Of a stretch of DNA of 64,000 nt, positions 1-9,198 are shown in pieces. The notes beneath the pieces were generated by a model. The model saw nothing but the letters and a program-made list of their open reading frames with translations, searched no databases and had not been told where the DNA came from. Position 1 is the first letter of the stretch. Each line of letters opens with the position of its first letter. The DNA lies in NCBI GenBank assembly GCA_965200835.1, contig OZ241390.1, forward strand, positions 310,001 through 374,000, read 5' to 3'. The translations under genes and the position numbers were made by a program. The DNA is from JAPPFW01 sp965200835. Its GTDB lineage: Bacteria; Actinomycetota; Acidimicrobiia; Spongiisociales; Spongiisociaceae.

Positions 1-3
1 GGA

Positions 4-48
4 GCCGCCGGTGCGGCTCGGGCCGAGACCCGCACCCACGAAGACTAG
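4..48 (+). CDS. Possible C-terminal end of a gene entering from the left
   Basis: The first 15 codons can be read as an open frame ending in TAG (AAGAARAETRTHED), rich in Ala and charged residues as hydrophilic C-termini often are. There is too little to name a product and the other frames are also open over so short a span. The next gene starts about 85 bases further on in the same direction. Confidence 0.2.
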   Translation, partial: AAGAARAETRTHED

Positions 49-132
49 GGGAACAACAAGATCAGGCCGATAGCCGGCACAGAGTCACCCCCGACCGTCC
101 TCGATCTGCTCTCGATCAGGGGCTGGTGATCC

Positions 133-1047
133 TTGCTACTCGGCACCGTCTTCGGGTTGATCACTGCGGTAACTCTGGGGGTCAACAACCTCCTGACCGC
201 GGTGGTGGCGCGCCGTTTCGGGGTCTTGCGGTCCACCACCATCACCCTGACCATCGCCTTCATCCTGATGATCGCCTGGGCGCTGTATACCGGCGTTCCG
301 CTCAACATCACTGCCGATCAGGTCATCCTGCTCGGACTCCTGGGTGGAGCGGCGGCCAGCTCATTCCTGGGAAGTTATATGGCGCTTCGCCTGGGCCCGG
401 TGTCGGTCGTCAGCCCAATCACTGCCCTGTCGGGGGCGGTGACCGTGCTCTACTCCTACTGGTTGCTTGCGGAGAGACCCACCGCGGTCCAGTGGATCGG
501 GATTCCGATTGCGGCGGCCGGGGCGGTGCTGGCCTCTCTGGTGATCGAGAAGGGTGCCCGGATCCGGCTGGTGACCTGGGGACCGGTGTTCGCCATGTTC
601 GCCGTGTTGGTGGGTTCCCTCTCCAACGCCGGCCTCAAGATCCCCATCCGGGACGGGCTGGACTCCAACTGGACGATCACCACCCAGCGGGCCTACACAG
701 TGGCCTATGTATTTCTACTGTTCATGATCGTTTCCCGGATCACCGAACGGCGGATGAGCCGGAAAGAGGTCGGCGAGGACCGAAGCAATGGGCAGGAGCA
801 GGTCAAGGTCACCTGGAAGAACGGTTGGCTGCTGGGAATTGTGGGCTTGATCGATGCGGTGTCGTTCGTCACGTTCGGTTACGGCCTGGCATATGCGCCC
901 GCCTGGCTGATCGGGATCCTTTCCCAGAGCGGGCGGGTCATCGCGGTAGTAGGCGGGGTGGTGCTATTCCACGAACGGCTCCACCGCCTGCAATGGATGG
1001 GCGTCGGGCTGGTGGGAGTCGGCTTGGTGATGACCATCGCCGGGTGA
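133..1047 (+). CDS. DMT/EamA family membrane transporter
   Basis: A 304-residue hydrophobic protein with the two-times-five-helix pattern of the drug/metabolite transporter superfamily: an EamA repeat at about residues 1-140 and a second at about 165-304. Conserved signs include a GGAAASSFLGSYMALR segment and PITALSGAVTVLYSYWLL in the first half. The start must be TTG, because a TGA lies two codons upstream in frame. Substrates of this superfamily are small organic molecules (amino acids, metabolites) and cannot be predicted here. It is convergent with a second, broken transporter of the same family just downstream. Confidence 0.85.
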   Translation: MLLGTVFGLITAVTLGVNNLLTAVVARRFGVLRSTTITLTIAFILMIAWALYTGVPLNITADQVILLGLLGGAAASSFLGSYMALRLGPVSVVSPITALSGAVTVLYSYWLLAERPTAVQWIGIPIAAAGAVLASLVIEKGARIRLVTWGPVFAMFAVLVGSLSNAGLKIPIRDGLDSNWTITTQRAYTVAYVFLLFMIVSRITERRMSRKEVGEDRSNGQEQVKVTWKNGWLLGIVGLIDAVSFVTFGYGLAYAPAWLIGILSQSGRVIAVVGGVVLFHERLHRLQWMGVGLVGVGLVMTIAG

Positions 1048-1072
1048 CCCCGTACACAACCGACTGGCGTGG

Positions 1073-2024
1073 CTACCAGTGACTACCGCCCCACAGCTGC
1101 ACGCTCACGTTGGTTACGACGATCAGCGCCAGACCCCCTAGCAATCCTACCCAATGCACGCCCCCGGCAATGCCCAACACCGCGAGCAAGAGCAAAGCCC
1201 ACCCGGGTTGCAAGTATCCCAGCCCGTTGATGATCGGACGCAAGCCGGATCCATTAGCCAACGCCCACAGGGAGGTTCCGGCCAGCACCACCAGGCCCAT
1301 GGAGATCATCAGGCCCAGTGACCCCCAGGAAGGCCAGCCGGTCGCCAGGGCGGAAACCAGGAACAGCGGCGCGGTGATCCCCTGAGCAACCGCCAGCGTT
1401 AGCATCGAGCCGCACCAGACCATGGCGGCGCCTTTCCCGAGATCCTCCCAGAACCACTCCACGGCCAGCACCTCACCAAGGCGGAGAGCGGCGACCGTCA
1501 ACCCGTTGCATATCGCCGTGCCCAGACCGAGCGCTACTCCTACTGCAATCAGCCACCACTGACCGGTCCGCAACGAGGGCGGTCCCCCCGGCCCACATGA
1601 CCAGCAGCACCCCGCAGGCGGCTATAGCGAGGCCGGCCGTCTGGTGCCACGTCAAGCGACTTCGGTTCAGCAATGCCAGGATCACCACGCTCGCTCCTGG
1701 CGCCATGGCAGTCAGCGCGGTGGACACCGATAGGTCCACGAGCCGGTACGACAGGCTAAACAGTGCCACATCCCCGGTGGTCAGCATGGCGAGTCCCACC
1801 AGCTTCCACTCCTGTCGCCCTACCCGGGTGGTAACTCTCCAGCCCTGGCGGGACAGCAACGCCGGGTACAACATCCGTATCAGCGCGATCACACCGACCG
1901 CAAACCCCAGGCGCATCAGCCCGGTCAGCAGGAATGGATACTCCCAACCATGGGCGTAGTAGTTCAGCGAAGGAACGACTGCATACAGGACGGTCGCGAG
2001 TGATAACAGCACCGCCGACAGCAC
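1073..2024 (-). pseudogene. EamA-family transporter with one frameshift
   Basis: Two overlapping frames together make one DMT-type transporter of about 316 residues. The N-terminal half (from 2024) carries five helices and ends its useful reading at WAGGT. The C-terminal half resumes in another frame at SLRTGQWWLIAVG and runs to 1073 with four or five more helices. The switch falls at a run of six C on the plus strand (about 1584-1589). The total span is 952 bases, one more than a multiple of three, so a single extra base in that run would explain it. It may be a true frameshift, a slippage site or a sequencing error in the homopolymer. Confidence 0.75.
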
Positions 2025-2167
2025 CGGCGTTCTGGCTATTCGAGCAAAGTCTATGTGGCCCCCCCAGCTCTTCGGTCCGAGGACCGGAGTCGGGAGACGC
2101 CGCCCTTCGATGACTCACCTGGCCAACGGATCAGGTCCTGGCTCATTCCCGACCTAATCGATTGGGT

Positions 2168-3007
2168 TTAGACCTCCGGGAAGTTGTACTTGAACACTCC
2201 CCCGGTCCGAACCATCTCGGCCGCGATACCATCGGCATGCTGGATGAACCGGTTCAGCATGGCGTTGATCTGATCCGGCACATCCTGGAGGGCCTTGTGC
2301 CCAGCACCCACCACCTTGCCGATCACCACCTGCGGACACAACTCACGTAACAGGGCCAGGTCGAGATGCGGCTGCCCGCAGTCGATGTAGAGATAGGGAC
2401 ACTCGACTCCTGCCAGAATGGGTGCCGCATCGAAGGCCATCATCCCCTGCCAGCCGTTGAGGATTACATGGTCTGGAACCTGGGCCAGGCGCTCGGCCAT
2501 AGTTCCTATCCGTGATGGGTCATCGGTGGGTAGATAGGAGGCCATGAGAAACATCCGCAGGGTCTCCCGGAACGGCTGATCCTCGGTCATCAGGTGGTCG
2601 AAAGGGCCGTGATGCCGCTGGTGCCAGCCGGGGATGTTGCTGGGAGAGTCGAGACTGGCGATGGCGCCGACCAGATCGGGATGGCGGGCCGCGGTGGAGA
2701 TAAGCACCTGACCTCCCATGCTCTGGCCCACCAGCACCGGCTTGGTCACACCGAGGTGGCGGATCAGCTCCGCTACGTCATCGGCATGGCCTTCCATGGT
2801 GTAGATCTCATCGGGCTTGTCGCTCTCCCCATGGCCCCGGAGATCCACCGCCACACACCGGTGCCTGGGAGAGAAGTACTCTTCCTGGAACCCGAAGCCG
2901 GTCCGGTTTCCGAAGCCACCGTGGATGAAGATAATGGCCGGATCACCGGACCCAACCTCGTGATAAGCGATCCGGACCCCGTCAGAAGTTGTGAACGATT
3001 CAGTCAT
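2168..3007 (-). CDS. Alpha/beta-fold hydrolase (copy 1)
   Basis: A 279-residue alpha/beta hydrolase. The oxyanion region IIFIHGGFGNR lies at about residues 25-35, the nucleophile elbow GQSMGG near residue 95 carries the catalytic Ser, and the late GAGHKALQ motif carries the catalytic His. An HGESDKPDE segment is typical of the haloperoxidase/esterase-like branch. The ATG giving MTESFTTSDGV was chosen because it aligns exactly with the start of the second copy, although two upstream in-frame starts exist. No signal peptide, so cytoplasmic. The paralogue beyond the fic gene has exactly the same length and a nearly identical 3' end. The substrate is unknown. Confidence 0.88.
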   Translation of the reverse strand: MTESFTTSDGVRIAYHEVGSGDPAIIFIHGGFGNRTGFGFQEEYFSPRHRCVAVDLRGHGESDKPDEIYTMEGHADDVAELIRHLGVTKPVLVGQSMGGQVLISTAARHPDLVGAIASLDSPSNIPGWHQRHHGPFDHLMTEDQPFRETLRMFLMASYLPTDDPSRIGTMAERLAQVPDHVILNGWQGMMAFDAAPILAGVECPYLYIDCGQPHLDLALLRELCPQVVIGKVVGAGHKALQDVPDQINAMLNRFIQHADGIAAEMVRTGGVFKYNFPEV

Positions 3008-3105
3008 GGATGTCAGCATAGTTGGGGGGCCACCCATCCATCATCACACCGACACCGAGGACAGAAGCCGACTTTCATGAGTGGAGTCAGCACAGGCTGA
3101 ACTGC

Positions 3106-4317
3106 CTATCGGAGGCGGGTGCTCCTACGGCTAGTAGGGTTGGTTAGGAAGGCTTCCATCCGGGTGATTCGTGGGCGGATACCCTCCCGGGTGCGTTCGA
3201 CTAGGCCAAGGGAAATAAGCCGGTTTATGTCCCTGGTCACGGTCTTGGAGGTCTTACCGGCGTAGGCCGCCGCTAGCTTGGGAGTCAACATGGTGATTTC
3301 CCTGCGGGGCGTGGCCCGTGACGGTGACAGGGAGAGCGCCAGCACTCGCTGCCTACGGCCGGCGCTCGTGTCATACGGGCGCATCACCTCATCGACATAG
3401 CTCTGCCAGGCCAGGAACATGTGCTGCGTTCTTACCCAGGCCGATTGTTCCTGCAAGCCGTCTACGAAGCCAGCCAGTGCGTAGTCGATGAACCCCACCG
3501 GCGACCAGGGCCGAATCCGGCTCGACTGATCGAGCACCTCGTAATAGCGGGACCGGGTGCGGTTGTAGTGATTGGACAACAAGTGGGCCGCCGGGGTCGG
3601 CACCATGTCGGATGCGACGAGCAGGTGGTACTCCACCAGGCGGGCGGTCCTTCCGTTGCCGTCACTGAACGGATGGATCCAGGCAAGGTAGAGGTGAGCC
3701 AGGAGCGCTCTGGTCAAGACCCTGACGAAGGCCAACGGATCGTCAGACCTGACCTCGAAGTCGGCACAAGCCAGCCACTCGCATAGCCGGTCCAGTAGGT
3801 GCGCACACTCTTCGGCGGGCGGTCCCCGGTACCGGCCTACCCAGATCTCGTGGTCGCGAACATCACCCGGTCGAGTCCGGGTCTCCCCCTCCACATTGCG
3901 GAGCACCAGCTCGTTGTACGCACGGATCTGCGCGGGCGTCAACGCCAGATCCTCGCCGGCGGTGATCCCTCGCTGGATGATCTCGAAGGCATCGAGAAGG
4001 TTACGCACTTCGTGTTCCAGGTAGCGGCGAGAGGGCGGCAGGTCGAGCGGACCATCCAGCAGCCTCGACACCTCTTCCTCGGTGAGGGTGTTGCCCTCGA
4101 TAGCAGCAGATGCTTGAGCGCCTTTGGTCAAGGACAGCCGGCGTAGCTGGTCGGCTACTCCCGGGTGAAGGGGTGTCCCTAATAGGTGCTCACACCCGGC
4201 CTGAGCCCGACCGAACGATACCCACTCTTGCGGACCGAAGTCAGTGATGTCGAAACTGAACAACAGGCAGGGATGGCTGGTTAGGTATGTGTACGTCCTG
4301 ACGTCTCCTCTATGCAA
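3106..4317 (-). CDS. Fic family protein with N-terminal inhibitory motif and C-terminal HTH
   Basis: Fic proteins transfer AMP or a related group to target hydroxyls. The core motif HPFSDGNGR (residues 215-223, fitting HxFx[D/E]GNGR) holds the catalytic His. The motif SAAIEG at residues 70-75 fits the (S/T)xxxE(G/N) inhibitory helix of class II Fic proteins, whose Glu blocks ATP binding. Residues about 330-400 look like a winged helix (KLAAAYAGKTSKTVTRDINRLISLGLVER), common in stand-alone Fic proteins. The length of 403 residues suits this group. The start is a TTG and is uncertain; no strong ribosome site is seen. It sits between two alpha/beta hydrolase paralogues read in the same direction. 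Confidence 0.9.
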   Translation of the reverse strand: MHRGDVRTYTYLTSHPCLLFSFDITDFGPQEWVSFGRAQAGCEHLLGTPLHPGVADQLRRLSLTKGAQASAAIEGNTLTEEEVSRLLDGPLDLPPSRRYLEHEVRNLLDAFEIIQRGITAGEDLALTPAQIRAYNELVLRNVEGETRTRPGDVRDHEIWVGRYRGPPAEECAHLLDRLCEWLACADFEVRSDDPLAFVRVLTRALLAHLYLAWIHPFSDGNGRTARLVEYHLLVASDMVPTPAAHLLSNHYNRTRSRYYEVLDQSSRIRPWSPVGFIDYALAGFVDGLQEQSAWVRTQHMFLAWQSYVDEVMRPYDTSAGRRQRVLALSLSPSRATPRREITMLTPKLAAAYAGKTSKTVTRDINRLISLGLVERTREGIRPRITRMEAFLTNPTSRRSTRLR

Positions 4318-4452
4318 GGACGGACGATAGATGCCCGGGCGGATTTCGGTGCCGAAATTGTCCCCTAACTTCGGTCTCCAAACGTGGCGAACGGGGGCCT
4401 AGGGGCGGGCGTCGAGGAAGAAGACGGAACCTCGGCTAAGAGGTCTGGGAGC

Positions 4453-5292
4453 TTAGACCTTGGGGCAGTTGTACTGGAACACTCCCCCGGTCCGGACCAT
4501 CTCGGCCGCAATGCCATCGGCGTGCTGGATGAACCGGTTCAGCATGGCATTGATCTGATCCGGCACATCCTGCATCGCCTTGTGGCCCGCCCCCACCGTC
4601 TTGCCGACCACCACCTGCGGACACAGCTGGCGCACCAGGTCCAGATCGACCTCGGGCTGGCCACAGTCGATATAGAGATAGGGGCATTCGACACGGCGAA
4701 GAGTGTCCGTGGGGTCGTAGTCCTTCTTGCCCAGCCAGCTGTTGAGGATCACATGATCGGGAACCGCGGACAACCGCTCGGCCATGCCCCCCAGACGGCA
4801 CGGGTCATCGGTAGGTAGGTAAGCAGCGCTTAGGAAGGCAATGAGCGTCTCCCGGAAGGGACCGTCTTTGGTCATCAGATGGTCGTAGGGACCGTGGAAG
4901 CGTTGGTGCCAGCCGGGAATGTTGCTGGGCGAGTCGAGACTGGCGATGGCCCCTACCAGCTCCGGATAGTGCGCGGCGGCGGCGATTACCACCTGACCAC
5001 CCATGCTCTGGCCCACCAGCACCGGCTTATCCAATCCCAAATGGCGGATCAGAGCCGCCACATCGTGCCCGTGCTTGTCCATCGTATAGATCTCGTCGGG
5101 CTTGTCACTGTCGCCATGACCACGCAGATCGACCACTACACAACGATGGTTGGGCGAGAAGTAGTCCTCCTGGAAGCCGAAACCCCGCCGGTTGCTGTAA
5201 GCGCCGTGGATGAAGATGATGGCCGGATCACCAGCCCCAACTTCGTGATAGACGATGCGGACCCCATCGGACGTAGTAAACGATTCAGCCAT
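4453..5292 (-). CDS. Alpha/beta-fold hydrolase (copy 2)
   Basis: The paralogue of copy 1, again 279 residues: IIFIHGAYSNR oxyanion region, GQSMGG nucleophile elbow and GAGHKAMQ catalytic-His motif, with a C-terminal segment (INAMLNRFIQHADGIAAEMV) shared word for word with copy 1. The open frame runs some 180 codons further upstream, but that part is low-complexity, overlaps the divergent SDR gene and is not conserved, so the ATG of MAESFTTSDGV was taken. It differs from copy 1 mainly around the lid (residues 120-190), which usually sets substrate choice, so the pair may have diverged in specificity. Confidence 0.88.
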   Translation of the reverse strand: MAESFTTSDGVRIVYHEVGAGDPAIIFIHGAYSNRRGFGFQEDYFSPNHRCVVVDLRGHGDSDKPDEIYTMDKHGHDVAALIRHLGLDKPVLVGQSMGGQVVIAAAAHYPELVGAIASLDSPSNIPGWHQRFHGPYDHLMTKDGPFRETLIAFLSAAYLPTDDPCRLGGMAERLSAVPDHVILNSWLGKKDYDPTDTLRRVECPYLYIDCGQPEVDLDLVRQLCPQVVVGKTVGAGHKAMQDVPDQINAMLNRFIQHADGIAAEMVRTGGVFQYNCPKV

Positions 5293-5451
5293 GCCCGAGA
5301 GCATAGTTTGTCGAGCATCCCTCCCAGCGGCTCGCCACCGAAAGGCGGTCGCCTGTCGCCTCGGTCCCGGCCAGATCCTCGACCAGCTCCCTGCACACCT
5401 GGCCCGGGCGTTACCATCCAGCCGGACATTCCGACCCGACAGGAGCATCGT

Positions 5452-6294
5452 ATGAAGCCCTCGGATGGACCGGATACGGACGCACTCGATCTCCGCGGGC
5501 GGGTGGCCGTCGTCACGGGAGCCGCTTCTGGACAAGGAAGAGCTACTGCCATTCGGCTCCGGCGCGCCGGAGCCGCGGTCGCAGCCCTCGACGTGAATGC
5601 GGAAGGCCTCAGCACCCTCGGGGACGAGTTCCTCACTGTCGCGGTCGACATTTCCGACCCGGAGGCGGTGGCGGAGGCCTTCGACCAGATCCAGGACGCG
5701 CTGGGACCAACTTACATCCTGGCCGCCGCCGCCGCCATCTGGGGAGGGTGGAACAGCATCGTGGACTTGGACTACGACGACCTCGAGCGAATTCTTCGGA
5801 TCAATACGTTTGGCGTGCTGTACTGCGTCCGCCACGCCGCTCGCCAGATGATCGAAGAGGGCCGCGGAGGGCGCATAGTGCTCTGGTCATCAGTCGCCGC
5901 CACCCGTGGCCAGCCGTGTGACATTCCTTATACGGTCAGCAAGGCCGCCGTGGAAGGAATGGCCCGCCCGCTCGCCGCCGAGCTGGCGCAGTATGAGATC
6001 ACCGTCAACGCGATCGCCCCCGGAGCGATCGACACCCCGATGCTGGCCGGCTCGGACCTGAGCTTCTATGACACGGTCCTGCCCGGGCGCCGGATCGGCA
6101 CCCCCGAGGAGGTGGCGGAGCTGGTCGCCTGGTTGTGTTCACCCCGGTCCCGCTTCGTAACCGGCGGGGTGATCCCCATCGACGGAGGCGTGATGGCAAT
6201 CAACGGCCCCTGGGCCCTGGCACACACCCTCCATCAGCTGGAACCCGGCGTGCTCGATGCCACGAAGGCCGCCCTATACGGACCGGACCGCTAG
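5452..6294 (+). CDS. SDR family NAD(P)-dependent oxidoreductase
   Basis: A 280-residue classical short-chain dehydrogenase. The cofactor motif TGAASGQGRA (fitting TGxxxGxG) lies near residue 22, followed by an Asp-rich end of strand 2 (ALDVNAEG) that suggests NAD. The catalytic Ser lies in WSSVAA and the YTVSK motif gives the Tyr and Lys. The closing segment GGVIPIDGG is the usual SDR end, followed by about 35 extra residues. AGGAG six bases before the ATG fixes the start. It is divergent from the second alpha/beta hydrolase with about 160 bases between. The substrate is unknown. Confidence 0.9.
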   Translation: MKPSDGPDTDALDLRGRVAVVTGAASGQGRATAIRLRRAGAAVAALDVNAEGLSTLGDEFLTVAVDISDPEAVAEAFDQIQDALGPTYILAAAAAIWGGWNSIVDLDYDDLERILRINTFGVLYCVRHAARQMIEEGRGGRIVLWSSVAATRGQPCDIPYTVSKAAVEGMARPLAAELAQYEITVNAIAPGAIDTPMLAGSDLSFYDTVLPGRRIGTPEEVAELVAWLCSPRSRFVTGGVIPIDGGVMAINGPWALAHTLHQLEPGVLDATKAALYGPDR

Positions 6295-6646
6295 AGCTCA
6301 CAAGGGTGGTTGAGCAACCCTATGTTCATGCTTCGACTGACCTCATGCAGAATGTAACGATCACCCCTGGACGAACAAACTGCCCGCTGGGCACGGAAGG
6401 AAGCGGCCCGGAACAACACCCGCGTGTCTTGACTGGTGGGAGAGCTGCTCCGGGATCATATGTTGGACAAGCGACATAATATCTTGAACAATGAAGAGTA
6501 ACAGTGTACGCACTGATCGTATATGGAGAGTGTGAGAGCTAGGACCAACATGGAAGGTAGCGGATATCTCTTCAGGGAGCACCTTTACACTAGGTGAGCT
6601 TCCATCTTCTATATCGATGGTATGCCATCCGAGACGTCAACGGTTT
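6295..6646 (+). other. Intergenic stretch without recognisable gene
   Basis: About 350 bases between the ends of two convergent genes. The DNA is visibly AT-richer than its flanks (many ATAT and TATC steps). Short frames on either strand have no coding character. No convincing terminator hairpin or RNA gene was found, although a small GGTT/AACC hairpin sits just after the SDR stop. Confidence 0.4.
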
Positions 6647-7654
6647 CTATATCGTGGGTTCCAGCATCTCGGTAAGAAAGCTGATCAGGTTGTTGCTCAT
6701 CACGCGGCTAGCGGTCGCTTGGCCGAGCCGGGCGGCCAGTTCCCGACTAACAGCCGGGTAATCACGGGCCGAGCTGAGCTCCTCTATGAACGGGAGCTCA
6801 TCGACCAGGGCACCTCCCAGGATCGGGTCGAGGATGGGTACCAGGTCGTCGATGAAGTCGGCACCGATCCCTACTGCGGTCTCACCGGCCACCGAGAGGG
6901 CGTGTTCGAGGTGGTCGACATAACGAGATATGGAGGGTTGCTCCCCCAGGAACGCGCCGAAGGCGTTGACGCATACGATCCCTCCGGTTCCGGCCACCTG
7001 TGCTATCTGAGTGTCGGTCAGGTTGCGGGGATGGCCGCACAGGGACCGGCATGAGGAGTGAGTAGCCATCACTGGCTTGGTGGCAATCTCCAGGACATCG
7101 CTTACACCGGCGTCCGATAGGTGGCTGATGTCCACCACGATGCCACACCGTTCGAGCTCCCTGACCGCTCCCCGACCCAGGGTGGTCAATCCCCCACCGG
7201 TGGCTCGCTCTCCTACCCCGTCGGCCAGCATGGTTCGCCGGTTCCAGGTGAGCGAGGCGATCCGGACCCCGAGGCGGGCGAACCCGTCCACCAGCACCAG
7301 ATCCGATCCGACCGGTTCGCATCCCTCCAACGCCAGCACCAGGGCGATCCGTCCGGAGGCGATGATCGAAGAGATGTCCCCCCCGGTCTCGGCAATGGCC
7401 ACCTCCGAGGAGTGGAGTGCAGCCATCCAACGGGCCGTCTCGAGTATGACCATCGCCCGCCGCAGAGCGTCTCCCCCCGCGAACTCCTCCTCTGTGTACA
7501 CCGGTAGCACCTGCAGTACCACATTTCCGTCCCTCAACTGCGGTAGCCAGAAGTCCCCAAAGGGATCGGCATACCCGCGACGGCGCTGGTGCTCGACCGC
7601 TAGCAGTAGATCGTTGTGTGCGTCGGCTACCGGCAGACGATCCGCCATCGACAT
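6647..7654 (-). CDS. Membrane dipeptidase-like protein (peptidase M19)
   Basis: Peptidase family M19 (renal-dipeptidase type) zinc hydrolase, about 335 residues. The first metal motif DAHND appears at once after the start; LALEGCEPVG gives the bridging Glu region, VDISHLSDAG and MATHSSCRSL the metal-binding His residues, and IGADFID the late Asp region. The ATG overlaps the TGA of the upstream hydantoinase-like gene (TGATG), so translation is probably coupled. No signal peptide is seen, so a cytoplasmic role is likely. With DUF917 and hydantoinase-like partners it probably cleaves small amide or dipeptide-like compounds in a catabolic pathway; the substrate is unknown. Confidence 0.88.
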   Translation of the reverse strand: MSMADRLPVADAHNDLLLAVEHQRRRGYADPFGDFWLPQLRDGNVVLQVLPVYTEEEFAGGDALRRAMVILETARWMAALHSSEVAIAETGGDISSIIASGRIALVLALEGCEPVGSDLVLVDGFARLGVRIASLTWNRRTMLADGVGERATGGGLTTLGRGAVRELERCGIVVDISHLSDAGVSDVLEIATKPVMATHSSCRSLCGHPRNLTDTQIAQVAGTGGIVCVNAFGAFLGEQPSISRYVDHLEHALSVAGETAVGIGADFIDDLVPILDPILGGALVDELPFIEELSSARDYPAVSRELAARLGQATASRVMSNNLISFLTEMLEPTI

Positions 7655-9198
7655 CAGCTCAGAGGGCCGGCCGCTTTGACCTGCACCCGGCACCCGCCAC
7701 CCGGGACGTAGGTCATCGGGACTTCTACCACCGAGGTGATCCGCACCCGCCCAGGATCCGCACCCGAGTCGACCGCCGCCTCCCGTGCTTCCTTCCTCGC
7801 CTCGGCCAGGCACTCCTCCCGGCTGGAGGCGTCATACTGATACACCCGGTCCACGGTTCCGGACGCCTCGGCAATGGCCGCACCGTAGGCATTGGCCACT
7901 GCGTGGTGGTTGGGACGGATGACCTCGACCGTCCCCTTGATCTCATCGGGAACCAGGTGAGCACCCCCTCCCACCGCCAGGAGTGGCATCGCTTCCCGGC
8001 TGGCCTTCATCCGCTCGGTGCGCTGGGCGAGCTGCTCATCCACCCAGGCCAGCGCGCCCTGCACGACATCGGGATCGAGGTCGGATACCTGGCCCGGATC
8101 TCCGAAGCCGTCCCGCCGACCTCCGGCCACGGAGACATCCGACAGGGTCAACGTGTCTCCCCCGCACACCAGCGCGTCCTCGGTCACCCGGTAACCGACC
8201 GAGTCGGGTCCCACCTCCACCCCGTCTCCGGACCGGCGGACGATCGTACCCCCACCCAGCCCGATCGAGATCAGATCGGGCATCCGGAAGTTGGTACGCA
8301 CGCCACCCACATAGACCGCGGTGGCCGACTCCCTGGGGAACCCATCCACCAGGATGCCGATGTCGGTCGAGGTGCCACCCACGTCCACCACGATGGCATC
8401 CGAGAGCCCGGCCAGCGAGCATGCTCCCCGCATCGAGTTGGTCGGGCCGGACCCCAGGGACAGGACCGGCATCTGCAGGGCATAGTCGGCGGTCATCAGG
8501 GTCCCGTCGTTCTGAGTTATGTAGGCGTTGGCCTCGAGTCCGTTCTCGGCCAACGCGGTTCGAAAGCCGTCGACCACCGCCCGGGCCACGCCTCGGAGGG
8601 CGGCGTTCAGCATGGTGGCGTTCTCTCGTTCCAGCAGCCCGAGGGTGCCGACCCTATGGCTCAACGACACCGGGAAACTGTTACCCAGCTCCTCGCTGAT
8701 GATGTGGGCCGCCCGCAGTTCCTGATCGAAGTTGGCCGGGCTGAAAGCACACGAGACAGCCAGCGAGTCAGCCGAACCGGCCACCTCACCGCAGAAACGT
8801 TTGACTGCCTCCTCATCGAGCTCGGCAATCACCCTCCCGTCGTACTCGTAACCACCCTCCACTATCGCCTCGGCCATGATTACGGAACGGCGCAGCTCAT
8901 CGGGCCAGTCAGCCGCCGGCGCGATCGCCAACGACGACGGGGCAGCCAGCCTGAGCACAGCCACCTGGTCCAGCCCTCGGCGCTGGATGATGGCGTTGGC
9001 GGAATGCGTAGTCCCGAGCATCGCCTGGCGGACATTGCTCCGGTCCACATCCGCTACGACCACCGCGATGGCGGCACTGATACCGTCCATCGGATCGGCG
9101 GTGGTAGGGGCCTTGTGGACCGCCAGCACCCCTCCGTCATCATCTACCAGCACCGCATCTGTGTTGGTTCCACCTACGTCGATCCCGAGCCTCAGCAT
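7654..9198 (-). CDS. Hydantoinase/oxoprolinase family protein (HyuA-type)
   Basis: A 514-residue protein of the hydantoinase/oxoprolinase group, ATP-dependent enzymes that open cyclic amides. The N-terminal phosphate-binding motif GIDVGGTNTDAVLVD is diagnostic of the ASKHA-like fold, and VVDVGGTSTDIGI is the second phosphate motif. It is shorter than full HyuA subunits, as is usual for the copies paired with DUF917 proteins. The ATG lies in a four-base ATGA overlap with the end of the DUF917 gene, and the stop overlaps the dipeptidase start. No HyuB partner is present, so the chemistry may be carried out with the DUF917 protein. Confidence 0.88.
   Translation of the reverse strand: MLRLGIDVGGTNTDAVLVDDDGGVLAVHKAPTTADPMDGISAAIAVVVADVDRSNVRQAMLGTTHSANAIIQRRGLDQVAVLRLAAPSSLAIAPAADWPDELRRSVIMAEAIVEGGYEYDGRVIAELDEEAVKRFCGEVAGSADSLAVSCAFSPANFDQELRAAHIISEELGNSFPVSLSHRVGTLGLLERENATMLNAALRGVARAVVDGFRTALAENGLEANAYITQNDGTLMTADYALQMPVLSLGSGPTNSMRGACSLAGLSDAIVVDVGGTSTDIGILVDGFPRESATAVYVGGVRTNFRMPDLISIGLGGGTIVRRSGDGVEVGPDSVGYRVTEDALVCGGDTLTLSDVSVAGGRRDGFGDPGQVSDLDPDVVQGALAWVDEQLAQRTERMKASREAMPLLAVGGGAHLVPDEIKGTVEVIRPNHHAVANAYGAAIAEASGTVDRVYQYDASSREECLAEARKEAREAAVDSGADPGRVRITSVVEVPMTYVPGGGCRVQVKAAGPLS

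Noticed and set aside
4879..5451. N-terminal extension of the SDR gene by about 190 codons
   Set aside because: It is antisense to the second alpha/beta hydrolase, and a good ribosome site precedes the ATG at 5452.
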